A DNA stretch of 64,000 bases from Polaribacter sp. ALD11 (GTDB taxonomy: Bacteria > Bacteroidota > Bacteroidia > Flavobacteriales > Flavobacteriaceae). Both the position numbers and the translations under genes were made by a program. The notes beneath the pieces were generated by a model. The model ran no database searches. It saw nothing but the letters and a program-made list of their open reading frames with translations, and was not told where the DNA came from. The stretch is from assembly GCF_002831685.1 (NCBI RefSeq), contig NZ_CP025119.1:3248501-3312500 (forward strand). Reading direction: 5' to 3'. This document shows positions 53,115 to 61,753 of the stretch, piece by piece. Each line of letters starts with the position of its first letter. Position 1 is the first letter of the stretch.

Positions 53115-54032
53115 CTAAAAAATAGAAGAAGCTGTTTTGGTTGTAAATTTTTCTAAAAACAACATTCCTTTGTAAGAATTTCCTTTCTTGTTTAACTTGG
53201 GGCTCCAAACAGTAATACAGAATTTATCTGGATGAATTGCAATAATACCACCACCAACGCCACTTTTTCCAGGCAAACCAACACGAAAAGCAAACTCACC
53301 AGATTCATCATAAAAACCACAAGTAAGCATAATTGCATTAATTCTTTTTGCTTCACTCATAGTAAGTATTCTATTTCCTTTTTTTGTGGTGTAAAAATCA
53401 TCAGCTAAATATAAAAATACTTGCGAAAGTTCTCTACAGTTCATTTCTAAAGAACAAATATGAAAGTAGAAATCTAAAACGTCGTTAACATTGTTTTTTA
53501 TGTTTCCAAAAGACTTTATAAAGTTAGTAAGCGCAATATTTCTAAAACCAGCATTTTTCTCTGACTGTGCTACTTTTTCATTATAATTTAGATAAGTGTT
53601 TTTAGAAATCTCTTTACAGAAGGTTAAAAAATCTTCTTTCGGATTTTCTAAGTGACTCAATAAAACATCACAAACTACTATTGCACCAGAATTTATAAAC
53701 GGATTTCTTGGTCTTCCTAAATCTGTTTCTAATTGCAAAAAGGAGTTAAACGGATTCCCAGAAGGTTCTACGTCAACTCTTTCCCATAATTTTTCACCTT
53801 CTAATTTGTAAGCTAAAGTCAATGACAAGATTTTAGCAATACTTTGAATTGAAAATTTCTCTTCAGAAGCACCAACACCAAAGCTTTCTTTATTAATTGT
53901 TGTAATATTTATACCTAAATTATTAGGATCTACAAATGCCAATTCAGGAATATAATTCGCTATTTTTCCTGTATCTTCAACATCTTTTAAATCTAAATAG
54001 ATGTCCTCAATTATTTTTTTATAATTCTCCAT
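53115..54032 (-). CDS. glsA: Glutaminase A
   Basis: 305 residues from MENYKKIIEDI, the standard length. An upstream in-frame ATG would add 24 non-conserved residues. It hydrolyses glutamine to glutamate and ammonia through a serine beta-lactamase-like fold: KFSIQSIAKILSL has the catalytic Ser-x-x-Lys; NPFNSFLQLE, GRPRNPFINSGAI, YNEKVAQSEK and FAFRVGLPGKSGVGGGI are family hallmarks. In some bacteria it also supports acid resistance. Confidence 0.95.
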   Translation of the reverse strand: MENYKKIIEDIYLDLKDVEDTGKIANYIPELAFVDPNNLGINITTINKESFGVGASEEKFSIQSIAKILSLTLAYKLEGEKLWERVDVEPSGNPFNSFLQLETDLGRPRNPFINSGAIVVCDVLLSHLENPKEDFLTFCKEISKNTYLNYNEKVAQSEKNAGFRNIALTNFIKSFGNIKNNVNDVLDFYFHICSLEMNCRELSQVFLYLADDFYTTKKGNRILTMSEAKRINAIMLTCGFYDESGEFAFRVGLPGKSGVGGGIIAIHPDKFCITVWSPKLNKKGNSYKGMLFLEKFTTKTASSIF

Positions 54033-54103
54033 TAGTAATTTATAGTATTCGTAGAACAAACTTATTAGAAAATTCTTTACGAAACAATGGAAAGAACAAA
54101 TCA

Positions 54104-54140
54104 AAAAAAAAAGGAACTACATTACTGCAATTCCTTTTTG
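54104..54140 (-). terminator. Terminator downstream of lysS
   Basis: AAAAGGAA / TTCCTTTT stem with a 15-nt loop, in the 130-nt gap between lysS and glsA, with a leftward T-run from the A-rich plus-strand side. Confidence 0.65.
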
Positions 54141-54163
54141 AAATTTTATTAAAATTTGAACTT

Positions 54164-55858
54164 TTACAAAGCTTCCACAAACAAACCTTCGTCTGTTTTA
54201 GAAACTTTGGCAACCTCTTTTTTTGTTAAACCTTTAATTGTTTTGTCCCATTTTTTGTTAGACAAGCCAGATTTTATTTTCAAATCGTTTAAATCGATTT
54301 TTTCAGCTTTCGTAATAATTGCTAAAACCGCTTTTTCTTCATCGTTTAGTTCAATAGAAGGCGCTTTCTTTTCTGGTCTCATTTGAGGAAAGAAAAGTAC
54401 TTCTTGTATCGATTGATTGTTGGTTAAGAACATAATTAAACGGTCCATTCCAATTCCCATTCCAGACGTTGGCGGCATTCCGTATTCTAAAGCTCTTAAA
54501 AAATCTTCATCAATAAATTCTGTCGCTTCATCATCTCCTTTTTGCGCTAATTTTAATTGATGCTCAAAACGCTCACGTTGGTCAATTGGGTCATTCAATT
54601 CAGAATATGCATTTGCTATTTCTTTACCACAAACCATCAACTCAAAACGTTCTGTTAATTCTGGGTTGTCTCTGTGTTCTTTACAAAGCGGAGACATTTC
54701 TTTCGGATAATCTGTAATAAAAGTTGGCTGAATGTAATTTCCTTCACATTTTTCACCAAAAATCTCATCAATTAATTTTCCTTTCCCCATGGTTGCATCC
54801 ACCTCGATATTCATCGATTTTGCAGCCTCTCTAATTTCATCCTCCGTTTTTCCGTTAATGTCGAAGCCAGTAAAATGTTTTATAGAATCTGCCATGGTTA
54901 CTCTTGCATACGGCGCTTTAAAATCAATTTTATGTTCACCAAAAGTAGCTTCCGAAGTTCCGTTTACCGCAATTGCACAATGCTCTAAAAGTTGCTCACA
55001 GAAATCCATCATCCAATTGTAATCTTTGTACGAAACATAGATTTCCATGGCAGTAAATTCTGGGTTATGAGTTCTGTCCATTCCTTCATTTCTAAAGTTT
55101 TTTGAGAATTCATACACACCATCAAAACCACCAACAATTAATCTTTTCAAATACAATTCGTTCGCAATTCTCATGTATAACGGAATGTCTAACGAATTGT
55201 GATGTGTAATAAAAGGTCTTGCTGCGGCACCACCAGGAATTGGTTGTAAAACCGGCGTTTCAACTTCAAAATAACCAGCGTCATTAAAGAAAGAACGCAT
55301 GGCGTTAAACAATTTTGTTCTTTTAATAAACACCTCTTTTACATGCGGATTTACCACTAAATCTGCATAACGTTGTCTGTAACGCATCTCTGGGTCTGTA
55401 AAAGCATCAAAAGTAACACCATCTTTTACCTTTGGCATTGGTAAAGGTTTTAACGCTTTACTTAATACTTTAAAAGACTTTACTTTAACTGTTTTTTCAC
55501 CTACTTTAGTTGTAAATAATTCACCTTCAACACCAATAAAATCACCTAAATCTAGTAATTTCTTAAAGACATCGTTGTACAAAGTTTTGTCTTCTCCTGC
55601 ACAAATTTCATCTCTATTAAAATAAAGCTGAATTCTACCTTCACCGTCTTGCAACTGCGCAAAAGAAGCTTTTCCTTGAATATTTATAACCATTAAACGG
55701 CCTGCAATAACCACCTGTTTACTTTCGGCGTAGTTCTCTTTTATTTCTTTCGAGTTAGAATCTACTGGAAATAAATCTGCAGGATACGGGTTTATACCCA
55801 AATCTCTTAACTTTGCTAGCTTTTCTCTACGTACAACTTCTTGTTCTGATAACTGCAT
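54164..55858 (-). CDS. lysS: Lysyl-tRNA synthetase (class II)
   Basis: 564 residues. The N-terminal OB-fold anticodon-binding domain includes VIAGRLMVINIQGKASFAQL (about 50-69). The class II catalytic core has motif 1 (FFNDAGYFEVETPVLQPIPG), motif 2 (FRNEGMDRTHNPEFT) and motif 3 (SGMGIGMDRLIMFLT). About 65 extra C-terminal residues (EEKAVLAIITKAEKIDLNDL...) exceed the 505 of E. coli LysS; such an extension is familiar in this class. Transcribed from a clear promoter and divergent from the small RNA. Confidence 0.97.
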   Translation of the reverse strand: MQLSEQEVVRREKLAKLRDLGINPYPADLFPVDSNSKEIKENYAESKQVVIAGRLMVINIQGKASFAQLQDGEGRIQLYFNRDEICAGEDKTLYNDVFKKLLDLGDFIGVEGELFTTKVGEKTVKVKSFKVLSKALKPLPMPKVKDGVTFDAFTDPEMRYRQRYADLVVNPHVKEVFIKRTKLFNAMRSFFNDAGYFEVETPVLQPIPGGAAARPFITHHNSLDIPLYMRIANELYLKRLIVGGFDGVYEFSKNFRNEGMDRTHNPEFTAMEIYVSYKDYNWMMDFCEQLLEHCAIAVNGTSEATFGEHKIDFKAPYARVTMADSIKHFTGFDINGKTEDEIREAAKSMNIEVDATMGKGKLIDEIFGEKCEGNYIQPTFITDYPKEMSPLCKEHRDNPELTERFELMVCGKEIANAYSELNDPIDQRERFEHQLKLAQKGDDEATEFIDEDFLRALEYGMPPTSGMGIGMDRLIMFLTNNQSIQEVLFFPQMRPEKKAPSIELNDEEKAVLAIITKAEKIDLNDLKIKSGLSNKKWDKTIKGLTKKEVAKVSKTDEGLFVEAL

Positions 55859-55892
55859 TTCTTATATATTAGTTATAAATTTTTAAAGACAG

Positions 55893-55922
55893 CAAAGATA
55901 CAATGTTTCAATAATTTAGCAA
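55893..55922 (-). promoter_or_regulatory. lysS promoter (TTG-N19-TATCTTTG)
   Basis: Read on the minus strand, TTG at 55922-55920, a 19-nt spacer and TATCTTTG at 55900-55893 fit the Bacteroidota consensus, 35 nt upstream of the lysS ATG. Confidence 0.7.
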
Positions 55923-55950
55923 TTACAGAATTCGATAAAATACATATTAT

Positions 55951-55983
55951 TTGTTGTAGAAATCATAAATGGTTGTATATTTG
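55951..55983 (+). promoter_or_regulatory. Promoter of the small RNA (TTGTTG-N19-TATATTTG)
   Basis: TTGTTG at 55951-55956, a 19-nt spacer and TATATTTG at 55976-55983 give a near-ideal Bacteroidota promoter. Initiation is expected at about 55987, exactly where the first hairpin begins. Confidence 0.75.
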
Positions 55984-55986
55984 CCC

Positions 55987-56097
55987 GCTACTTTTTGTTG
56001 AAGTAGCATTTAGTTGTGTTGTTTGGCACTTTATAAAAAGTGTCGTGGTTTTGTTAACCAATGGAAAGCTTCCCTTAAATGGGACGCTTTTTTTTTG
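55987..56097 (+). ncRNA. Candidate structured small RNA (about 110 nt)
   Basis: No open frame of note, a strong promoter, and four consecutive hairpins. H1 is GCTACTT/AAGTAGC (55987-56007). H2 is an 8-bp stem from GGCACTTT/AAAGTGTC-type pairing (56025-56044, one G-U). H3 is TGGTT/AACCA (56046-56060). H4 is AAAGC-TCCC/GGGA-GCTTT with one mismatch (56065-56090), followed by nine T, an intrinsic terminator. The intact stems and flush 5' hairpin argue for a stable transcript. I cannot match it to a named family; 6S-Flavo and Flavo-1 should be tested. Divergent from lysS. Confidence 0.7.
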
Positions 56098-56166
56098 CCT
56101 TAAACTCTAATTTTATTCTGTTTTAGAGGTAGATAAAATCTTTTTATTTAAGAATCTTTTTACTTT

Positions 56167-56286
56167 TTTGAAGCTATTTCCTGCTTTCCGCTATATCTTT
56201 TTTTTGTCTGTTTTCGATACAAATTTTTCATTCTTCAAAATTCACTCAAACAGACAAAAAAAAGGATGCCGCTTCAATCAGGGCTA
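56167..56286 (-). repeat. Dispersed intergenic repeat, long copy
   Basis: On the minus strand it reads TAGCCCTGATTGAAGCGGCA, then TCCTTTTTTTT and an internal hairpin with 8-bp arms GTCTGTTT / AAACAGAC around about 34 nt. After this come AAAAAAAAGATATAGCGGAA and AGCAGGAAATAGCTTCAAA. The flanks match the short copy at 36398-36472, which lacks the internal hairpin. Confidence 0.8.
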
Positions 56287-56803
56287 GAACTGTTTACTTA
56301 CTTATTTTAAAACTAAAAATTCATTAATAGTTCAAGGTTTTATTTGACTTTTATTCTGACTTATTAAGAATAAATCACCTAATTGTTTTAAAACCAATCA
56401 AAGTTAAAAAACGAGTGCTAATAAAAGGGATTCATTTGTTCAACTGCCTATTTTTAATTTCGTAAAAATTTAAGTTACTCTAACGGTAATACTCCAAATA
56501 ATATGTTGGTTTCGATTTGCTAGAGACATACAATATCGAATTTAAGAAAATAAAATCTAGTGTAGATTTTTGTTTCTATTCATCAATCGAAAAGAAAAAG
56601 ATAAAAACAACAATCTGTTTTATTTAATAATAAGATGACTTTGTGAATAAAAGTAAAAAATACAAAATTGATAGTAAATTATAGAGGTGGTGAAGGAGAA
56701 ATCAGATAATCAGTAACATACCTGTAGGTTGCCTTTTTTTATTGCTAACACGTATTTTTTTGATTAGCGATAAAAATAAAATTTAGGCTAAATATAAATT
56801 TAT
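56287..56803. other. Intergenic region upstream of the BlaI-type operon
   Basis: About 520 nt of AT-rich sequence without a plausible gene, repeat or RNA that I can define. Confidence 0.5.
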
Positions 56804-56868
56804 AACTAAAAAATTAGTTCAAACTAAATAATTAGTTATATTTGTGTTATTGAACTAATAAGTTAGTT
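56804..56868 (+). promoter_or_regulatory. Promoter with three AACTAA-N4-TTAGTT dyads (probable BlaI operator)
   Basis: Dyads lie at 56804-56819, 56822-56837 and 56853-56868, each AACTAA-N4-TTAGTT without mismatch. The promoter -7 element TATATTTG (56837-56844) begins at the last base of dyad 2 and dyad 3 covers the expected start site, so a bound repressor would block transcription. The first genes include a BlaI homologue, so autoregulation is the natural reading. Confidence 0.8.
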
Positions 56869-56874
56869 GAAAAT

Positions 56875-57351
56875 ATGAGGAAACTTTTAATGTTTATTTT
56901 TTTATATGTCCTTACTTTTTCATGTGATAACAATGAGACTGTAATTGTTGTAAACTCTGATGATGAAGATAAGTATTTGGAATTAATGAAACTAAAGCTA
57001 GATGATGCCTATAATAACTTGTTAGATTCAAAACTATCTACAGAAAATGAATATAAAGAAGTTCTTAAATCATGGGGTAGTTTTCATCAACAAGTAGGAG
57101 AAATTGTAAAAGAACATAAATTTGATTGGGGAGTTAAAGACAGTTTAATATTAGTTATGAATAAAGTTTACTTCAATAAAAAGGGAAAAGTAGCATACTA
57201 CCTTTTTAAAGTGAAAAATGAAAGTGTTTCGAAGTCTAAAAAAGTTGAGTACGAAAAGTTACTATTAGAAAATATTTCTAAAATTAAAATTGATTTAAAA
57301 AGAGAAAATAAATTTTCTCAGTGCGGGAAATCAAAATATTTAAATATATGA
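56875..57351 (+). CDS. Hypothetical lipoprotein heading the BlaI operon
   Basis: 158 residues with lipoprotein signal MRKLLMFIFLYVLTFSCDN (Cys17), then a helical, lysine/glutamate-rich body (KYLELMKLKLDDAYNNLLDS..., KSKKVEYEKLLLENISKIK). No known domain recognised. The start lies 6 nt past the third operator dyad, and its TGA overlaps the ATG of the BlaI-type gene (ATGA), so it belongs to the same regulated transcript. It may sense or respond to the envelope condition the operon handles (inference). Confidence 0.75.
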   Translation: MRKLLMFIFLYVLTFSCDNNETVIVVNSDDEDKYLELMKLKLDDAYNNLLDSKLSTENEYKEVLKSWGSFHQQVGEIVKEHKFDWGVKDSLILVMNKVYFNKKGKVAYYLFKVKNESVSKSKKVEYEKLLLENISKIKIDLKRENKFSQCGKSKYLNI

Positions 57352-57710
57352 GCAAGCAATTAACAAAAGCAGAGGAACAAATAATGCAAGTCTTATGGGA
57401 TTTGCAAGAAGCATCTGTAAAAGAAGTAATCGCAGAATTACCTGAACCAAAACCAGCATATAATACGGTTTCTACAATTATTAGAATTTTAGAAAACAAA
57501 GAATTTGTAGGTCATAAAGCTCTAGGAAGAGGGTTTTTGTATTATCCAATCATAGAAAAAGAAACGTATAGCAACCAAAGTTTGCATAAATTAATGAATG
57601 GTTATTTCGACGGTTCCTTTAAAAGTATGGTTTCCTTTTTTGTGAAAGAAAATAAAATGGATGTGAAAGAATTAGAATCGATTTTAAAAGAAGTGAATAG
57701 AAAAGAGTAA
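57348..57710 (+). CDS. BlaI/MecI/CopY-family transcriptional repressor
   Basis: 120 residues from MSKQLTKAEEQIMQVLW; the ATG overlapping the previous stop is preferred to one 27 nt upstream. The winged helix includes LTKAEEQIMQVLWDLQEASVKEVIAELPEPKPAYNTVSTIIRILENKEFVGHKALGRGFLYYPI, standard for the family, and the C-terminal segment mediates dimerisation. It probably binds the AACTAA-N4-TTAGTT dyads upstream. Release normally follows cleavage triggered by the partner M56 protein encoded next. Confidence 0.93.
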   Translation: MSKQLTKAEEQIMQVLWDLQEASVKEVIAELPEPKPAYNTVSTIIRILENKEFVGHKALGRGFLYYPIIEKETYSNQSLHKLMNGYFDGSFKSMVSFFVKENKMDVKELESILKEVNRKE

Positions 57711-57740
57711 CAGTTTGCAGCTAGAATTGCTTACAGGTAT

Positions 57741-57758
57741 TCTCGAGCGTAATCGAGA
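57741..57758. repeat. Small palindrome TCTCGA-GCGTAA-TCGAGA
   Basis: A perfect 6-bp-arm palindrome in the 108-nt gap between the repressor and M56 genes; a weak relative of the longer inverted repeat at 24014-24061. Confidence 0.5.
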
Positions 57759-57818
57759 GGTAATTGCGGTTTTGATTGTGCTCGATCTGACATTATTTGA
57801 TAAATAAAAAACAAAAAA

Positions 57819-59327
57819 ATGATAAATTATATAATACAAGTTGTCTTATTCCAGGTGTTGTTCTTAGCAATTTATGATTTATTTTTAAGTAAAGAAACCT
57901 TCTTCACAAAAAATAGATGGTATTTATTAAGCACACCAATTTTGTCTTTTTTGTTACCGTTGGTTAAAATACCAACATTTAAAAAAGTAGTACCACAAGA
58001 ATATATTGTCTATTTACCAGAAATTATTTTATCACCAGAAAAAGTAATACAAGAAACATCTTGGTATCCATCTGTAAATTACATCGATGTTTTATTTGGT
58101 TTTGGAGTCATTATTTTTAGTGTATTGTTCTTAGCGAAACTGCTACAAATTATAAATCTAATTCGTTCTTATAAACGAACTAAGAAAGATGGTTACACGT
58201 TGGTTTTAATTCCGAAGCAAACAAAAGCTTTTTCATTTTTTAACTATATTTTTTTAGGAGACGAAATTCCTGATGCTCAAAAAGAACAAGTAATTGCACA
58301 TGAATTGGTGCATAGTAAGCAAAAACATTCTTTAGATTTATTATTTTTCGAGGTTTTAAAAATAGTAATGTGGTTTAATCCGATGATTTTTATCTATCAG
58401 AAAAGAATCACTTTAGTGCACGAATACATTTCTGATGAAGTAGCCACAAAATCTGCACCCAAAGAAAATTATATCAATCAATTGCTATCTAACTTTTTTC
58501 AGGTTGAAGATATTGCGTTTATCAACCAGTTTTATAAACAAACATTAATTAAAAAAAGAATTATTATGATGAAGAAAAAACAATCAAAAAAAATGAATCA
58601 ATTAAAGTATTTAGTATTGATTCCTGTATTAATTAGTATGCTTTTTTATACTTCTTGTTCGGAAACAGAAATAAAGGAGGATTCTATAATAAAAGAAAAA
58701 CAAAAAGTGTTTTTTAAGGGTAAAACTGATCCATTAGAACTAACAAATGAAAGTTATTTTGATATTCATATAGGAAGCCTTAATGATGGAAAAGAATTAA
58801 CCTATTCTGATTTGAAACCTGATGAAAAAGAAGAATACGATAAATTTAATAATAAATTTGGAAAAGGTGAATTTTCACAACCTAAAATTTTTAAAGGTTC
58901 AAGTAGCCGAAAATTACTTGTTTTTAATAATGATGAAATAGAAACAAAAACAGAAACAGCAAGTATTCATAATAAGGACGGTTCAGTTAACTTTCTTACA
59001 ATAGAAGAGGCACCAACATTTCCTGGTTGTGATTCTGGAGATAAAGACTGTTTCTCTAAAATGATTCAAAAGCATTTTAAAAGAGACTTTAATACTGCGT
59101 TACCAAATCAGTTAGGTTTAAGTGCTGGTAAGAAAAGAGTATTTGTAGGTTTTAAAGTGAATGAAAATGGAGATGTTGTGGGCATTCAAGCAAGAGGACC
59201 ACATAAAAAAATAGAAGAAGAAATTATAAGAGTAATGAATACGCTACCTAAAATGAAACCAGGTAAACATGAAGGTAAAAAGGTAGCTGTGAGTTATAAC
59301 ATTCCGCTTGCAGTAGTTATAGAATAA
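57819..59327 (+). CDS. M56-family metallopeptidase (BlaR1/MecR1-type) fused to a TonB C-terminal domain
   Basis: 502 residues. Three to four N-terminal transmembrane helices (from residue 3), then the M56 zinc motif HELVH (His161, Glu162, His165) in VIAHELVHSKQKH, with the HEYISDEVA helix downstream. A further hydrophobic segment with a cysteine (YLVLIPVLISMLFYTSCS) follows near 270-288. The C-terminal 110 residues (from EEAPTFPGCDSGDKDC) form a TonB_C-type domain ending KVAVSYNIPLAVVIE. It lacks the penicillin-binding sensor of true BlaR1, so the signal is probably not a beta-lactam. Partner of the preceding repressor. Confidence 0.92.
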   Translation: MINYIIQVVLFQVLFLAIYDLFLSKETFFTKNRWYLLSTPILSFLLPLVKIPTFKKVVPQEYIVYLPEIILSPEKVIQETSWYPSVNYIDVLFGFGVIIFSVLFLAKLLQIINLIRSYKRTKKDGYTLVLIPKQTKAFSFFNYIFLGDEIPDAQKEQVIAHELVHSKQKHSLDLLFFEVLKIVMWFNPMIFIYQKRITLVHEYISDEVATKSAPKENYINQLLSNFFQVEDIAFINQFYKQTLIKKRIIMMKKKQSKKMNQLKYLVLIPVLISMLFYTSCSETEIKEDSIIKEKQKVFFKGKTDPLELTNESYFDIHIGSLNDGKELTYSDLKPDEKEEYDKFNNKFGKGEFSQPKIFKGSSSRKLLVFNNDEIETKTETASIHNKDGSVNFLTIEEAPTFPGCDSGDKDCFSKMIQKHFKRDFNTALPNQLGLSAGKKRVFVGFKVNENGDVVGIQARGPHKKIEEEIIRVMNTLPKMKPGKHEGKKVAVSYNIPLAVVIE

Positions 59328-59337
59328 AATTAGTAAA

Positions 59338-60591
59338 ATGAAGAAGAGAATTTTAATTGTAGTATTATTTGTTATTGTAAAAGTCGGGGCGCAAACTCCG
59401 ACTTTTTCTAGAATAGATAGTTTGTTCGAAAACGGGAGGTATCAATTGGCTTTAGAAAGATTAAAAGCTTTAGAATCACCTTCATTTTTATCAAATTATA
59501 AAATGGCTGTTATTTATGAGTCTATTGATAATTATAAACAAACTGCCTATTTTTTAGAACAAGCTTTAACCTTTAAAGAAGATAAAAAAGCGAGTTTAAA
59601 ATTAGCAAAAGTGTATCAAAAGTTAAGAAAATCTAACTTGTCTATTGCTATTTATGAAAACTTATTAGCTAAAGATTCCTTGAATTTGATTTTAGAGTAC
59701 CAACTAGGAAAGTTGTATTTTAACACTAAAAAAATAAATAAAGCTACTTTAATTTTTAAAGATTTAATAAAAAAAGATACTCTAAATGCAAGTTATTCTT
59801 ATAATTTAGGGTTGCTGTATTCTTATTTAAGTGATAGAGATCGAATGATAAATAGTTTTATAGCTGCATTTAAAAAAGATTCTACACACATAAAAGCTAT
59901 TTCTAAATTAGCGCTTAGCTTCTTTAAACTGAGAGAGAAAGATTCGACGTATTTGTTTATTGATAAAGGCTTAGCATTGGTACCAAGTCACATCAGTTTA
60001 AATAGGATAAAAGTAAATCAATTATACAGAGAGAACAAATATGAAGAAACCATTCCTATTTTACTAAAATTAGATAGCATTGAGAAAATGGACGCATATA
60101 ATAACACCATGTTAGGAAAAGTATATTACAATCTCGAAGATTATCAGAATGCAGAAATAAGGTTTAAAAAGGTGGTAGAAATAGATTCAGAAGACTTTAA
60201 AACATTTACTTATTTAGGTCATATTGCTATGAAGCAAAAGAATTATAAAAGTGCTATGTTTAATTATTATAGAGCTACTATAATAGGACAAGAAAAGAGA
60301 GATGAGGAGTATTATGGTTTAGGAACGGCTTATTCTGAAATGAAAACACCAAAAATGGCATTAAAATTTTATGAAAAAGCGTTTGAAGAAAATGCTAGAA
60401 ACTATAATGCGAAGTTTCAAGTAGCAAAAATTACAGATGACTTATACAAAGACAAGAAAATGGCATACAAACATTATAATAGTTATATAAAACGTTTTTT
60501 AAATAGGAATAAAGTAGAGAGTGATTATGTTTTAAAAAGAATTTCAGAGATTAAAAAAGACTATTTTATGAGAGGTGAAAAGTTAGAATAG
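59338..60591 (+). CDS. Exported tetratricopeptide repeat protein
   Basis: 417 residues with a signal peptide (MKKRILIVVLFVIVKVGA) and about nine to ten TPR units from residue 28 to 385, for example FENGRYQLALERLKALESPS, SYNLGLLYSYLSDRDRMINS and YNNTMLGKVYYNLEDYQNAEIRFKKVVEI. TPR arrays bind partner proteins. It starts 10 nt after the M56-TonB gene, so it is in the same operon and may scaffold the envelope response. Confidence 0.9.
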   Translation: MKKRILIVVLFVIVKVGAQTPTFSRIDSLFENGRYQLALERLKALESPSFLSNYKMAVIYESIDNYKQTAYFLEQALTFKEDKKASLKLAKVYQKLRKSNLSIAIYENLLAKDSLNLILEYQLGKLYFNTKKINKATLIFKDLIKKDTLNASYSYNLGLLYSYLSDRDRMINSFIAAFKKDSTHIKAISKLALSFFKLREKDSTYLFIDKGLALVPSHISLNRIKVNQLYRENKYEETIPILLKLDSIEKMDAYNNTMLGKVYYNLEDYQNAEIRFKKVVEIDSEDFKTFTYLGHIAMKQKNYKSAMFNYYRATIIGQEKRDEEYYGLGTAYSEMKTPKMALKFYEKAFEENARNYNAKFQVAKITDDLYKDKKMAYKHYNSYIKRFLNRNKVESDYVLKRISEIKKDYFMRGEKLE

Positions 60592-60665
60592 AGAATTCAT
60601 TAAATTTTAGTAGTTTTACGTATTAATAAAATTGACTAATGCGTTTCTTTTTTTTATCAATATTT

Positions 60666-61253
60666 ATGAAATTTTTACTAATTATTATGTTTTTTTCTTT
60701 CACTTTGCATAGTAATGCTCAGGATAAAAAGGACTTAGCTAAAGTCTATTTTCAAAGGGCATTAAAAACTTACAAAGAGTTAGATATAGAGAAAACAACA
60801 AAGTATTTAGAAAAAAGTAGAGAACTAAACGGCGGAATTAACATAGAAAAAAATGCAATTTTTGGGTCTAAATTTTATTATGAATTAGGAGCTCATAAAA
60901 AAGCTGAAGAATATTTTAAGGCTTTCTTTAAGCTAAATAAAAATAAAAAATCACAGATCTACAAGGAGATGTTATTGGCTTATACAAACAATTTAGATGC
61001 TATAGAGAGTCCGAGTTCTGTAAATAAATTAATTGGCCTTAAAAAAGAAAAAGAGAAAAAAGAAGCTCTTGAGAATGCAGAGAGAATTGAAGCTGAAAAA
61101 GAAGAGGTTGTAAGATTAAAAAAATCGATTCGTTCATTAGAAAATTCACTTTCCTATATTTCAAATAAAAATTCTAGTCAGTATTTAAGTATGCAATCTT
61201 CGTTGAATAAAATGAAAGAGAAGCTAGTTTTACTAAAAAAAAGGTCTAAATAA
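60666..61253 (+). CDS. Exported TPR/coiled-coil hypothetical protein
   Basis: 195 residues from MKFLLIIMFFSFTLHSNAQ, a proper signal peptide; an ATG 27 nt upstream is also in frame but lengthens the hydrophobic start. The mature part has one or two TPR-like helix pairs (LAKVYFQRALKTYKELDIEK, FYYELGAHKKAEEYFKAFFK), then a charged coiled coil (KEKEKKEALENAERIEAEKEEVVRLKKSIRSLE). Function unknown. It follows the TPR gene by about 75 nt and may be the last gene of the BlaI-type operon. Confidence 0.7.
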   Translation: MKFLLIIMFFSFTLHSNAQDKKDLAKVYFQRALKTYKELDIEKTTKYLEKSRELNGGINIEKNAIFGSKFYYELGAHKKAEEYFKAFFKLNKNKKSQIYKEMLLAYTNNLDAIESPSSVNKLIGLKKEKEKKEALENAERIEAEKEEVVRLKKSIRSLENSLSYISNKNSSQYLSMQSSLNKMKEKLVLLKKRSK

Positions 61254-61753
61254 TAGCTTTATTAATACTTTTCTTGTAACAGAAAATGAGGCAAAAGTAG
61301 AAGAAGTTATTCTTGTAATTATAAAACTAAATTTTAAGAATTAAAAATTACAATAACCAATTTTATTTAGTTAAAATGTAGTAAAGTATTGATTACTATT
61401 GAAGTAGTTCTGTGGGTTAAAAAGGTGTTTTTATAAAATTAGAGGATTCGGAATTGGGCATCTATTCAGTTTTAATAACTTTATATTGTTACTTAACAAC
61501 TATTAGCACTTTTCTTTTTCAATAAATTTTTGATTCTTTTAAAATATTCCCATGAACCTTAGGGTAGGTGAAAAAATAATAGGTTGTGAGTAATAACTTA
61601 AATTCTTTTTTTTTAAAAAAATAAAAGCCAAATTTGAGTTGATGAAACTTATTTAATTATATTCACCGTAAATAAATTCTTTTTTAGATAACTGTAGGTT
61701 TCTACTTTGTAAGAAAAGTATACAAAACGCAGTTAATTATATTAATTTTTATC
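61254..61753. other. Intergenic region, 500 nt
   Basis: Very AT-rich. It should contain the promoter of the sigma-factor gene; TACTTTGT near 61708 is only a partial match to TAnnTTTG. Nothing else is recognisable. Confidence 0.4.

Noticed and set aside
57819..59327. True BlaR1 beta-lactam sensor
   Set aside because: The C-terminal part is TonB_C-like, not a penicillin-binding domain, and no beta-lactamase gene is adjacent.
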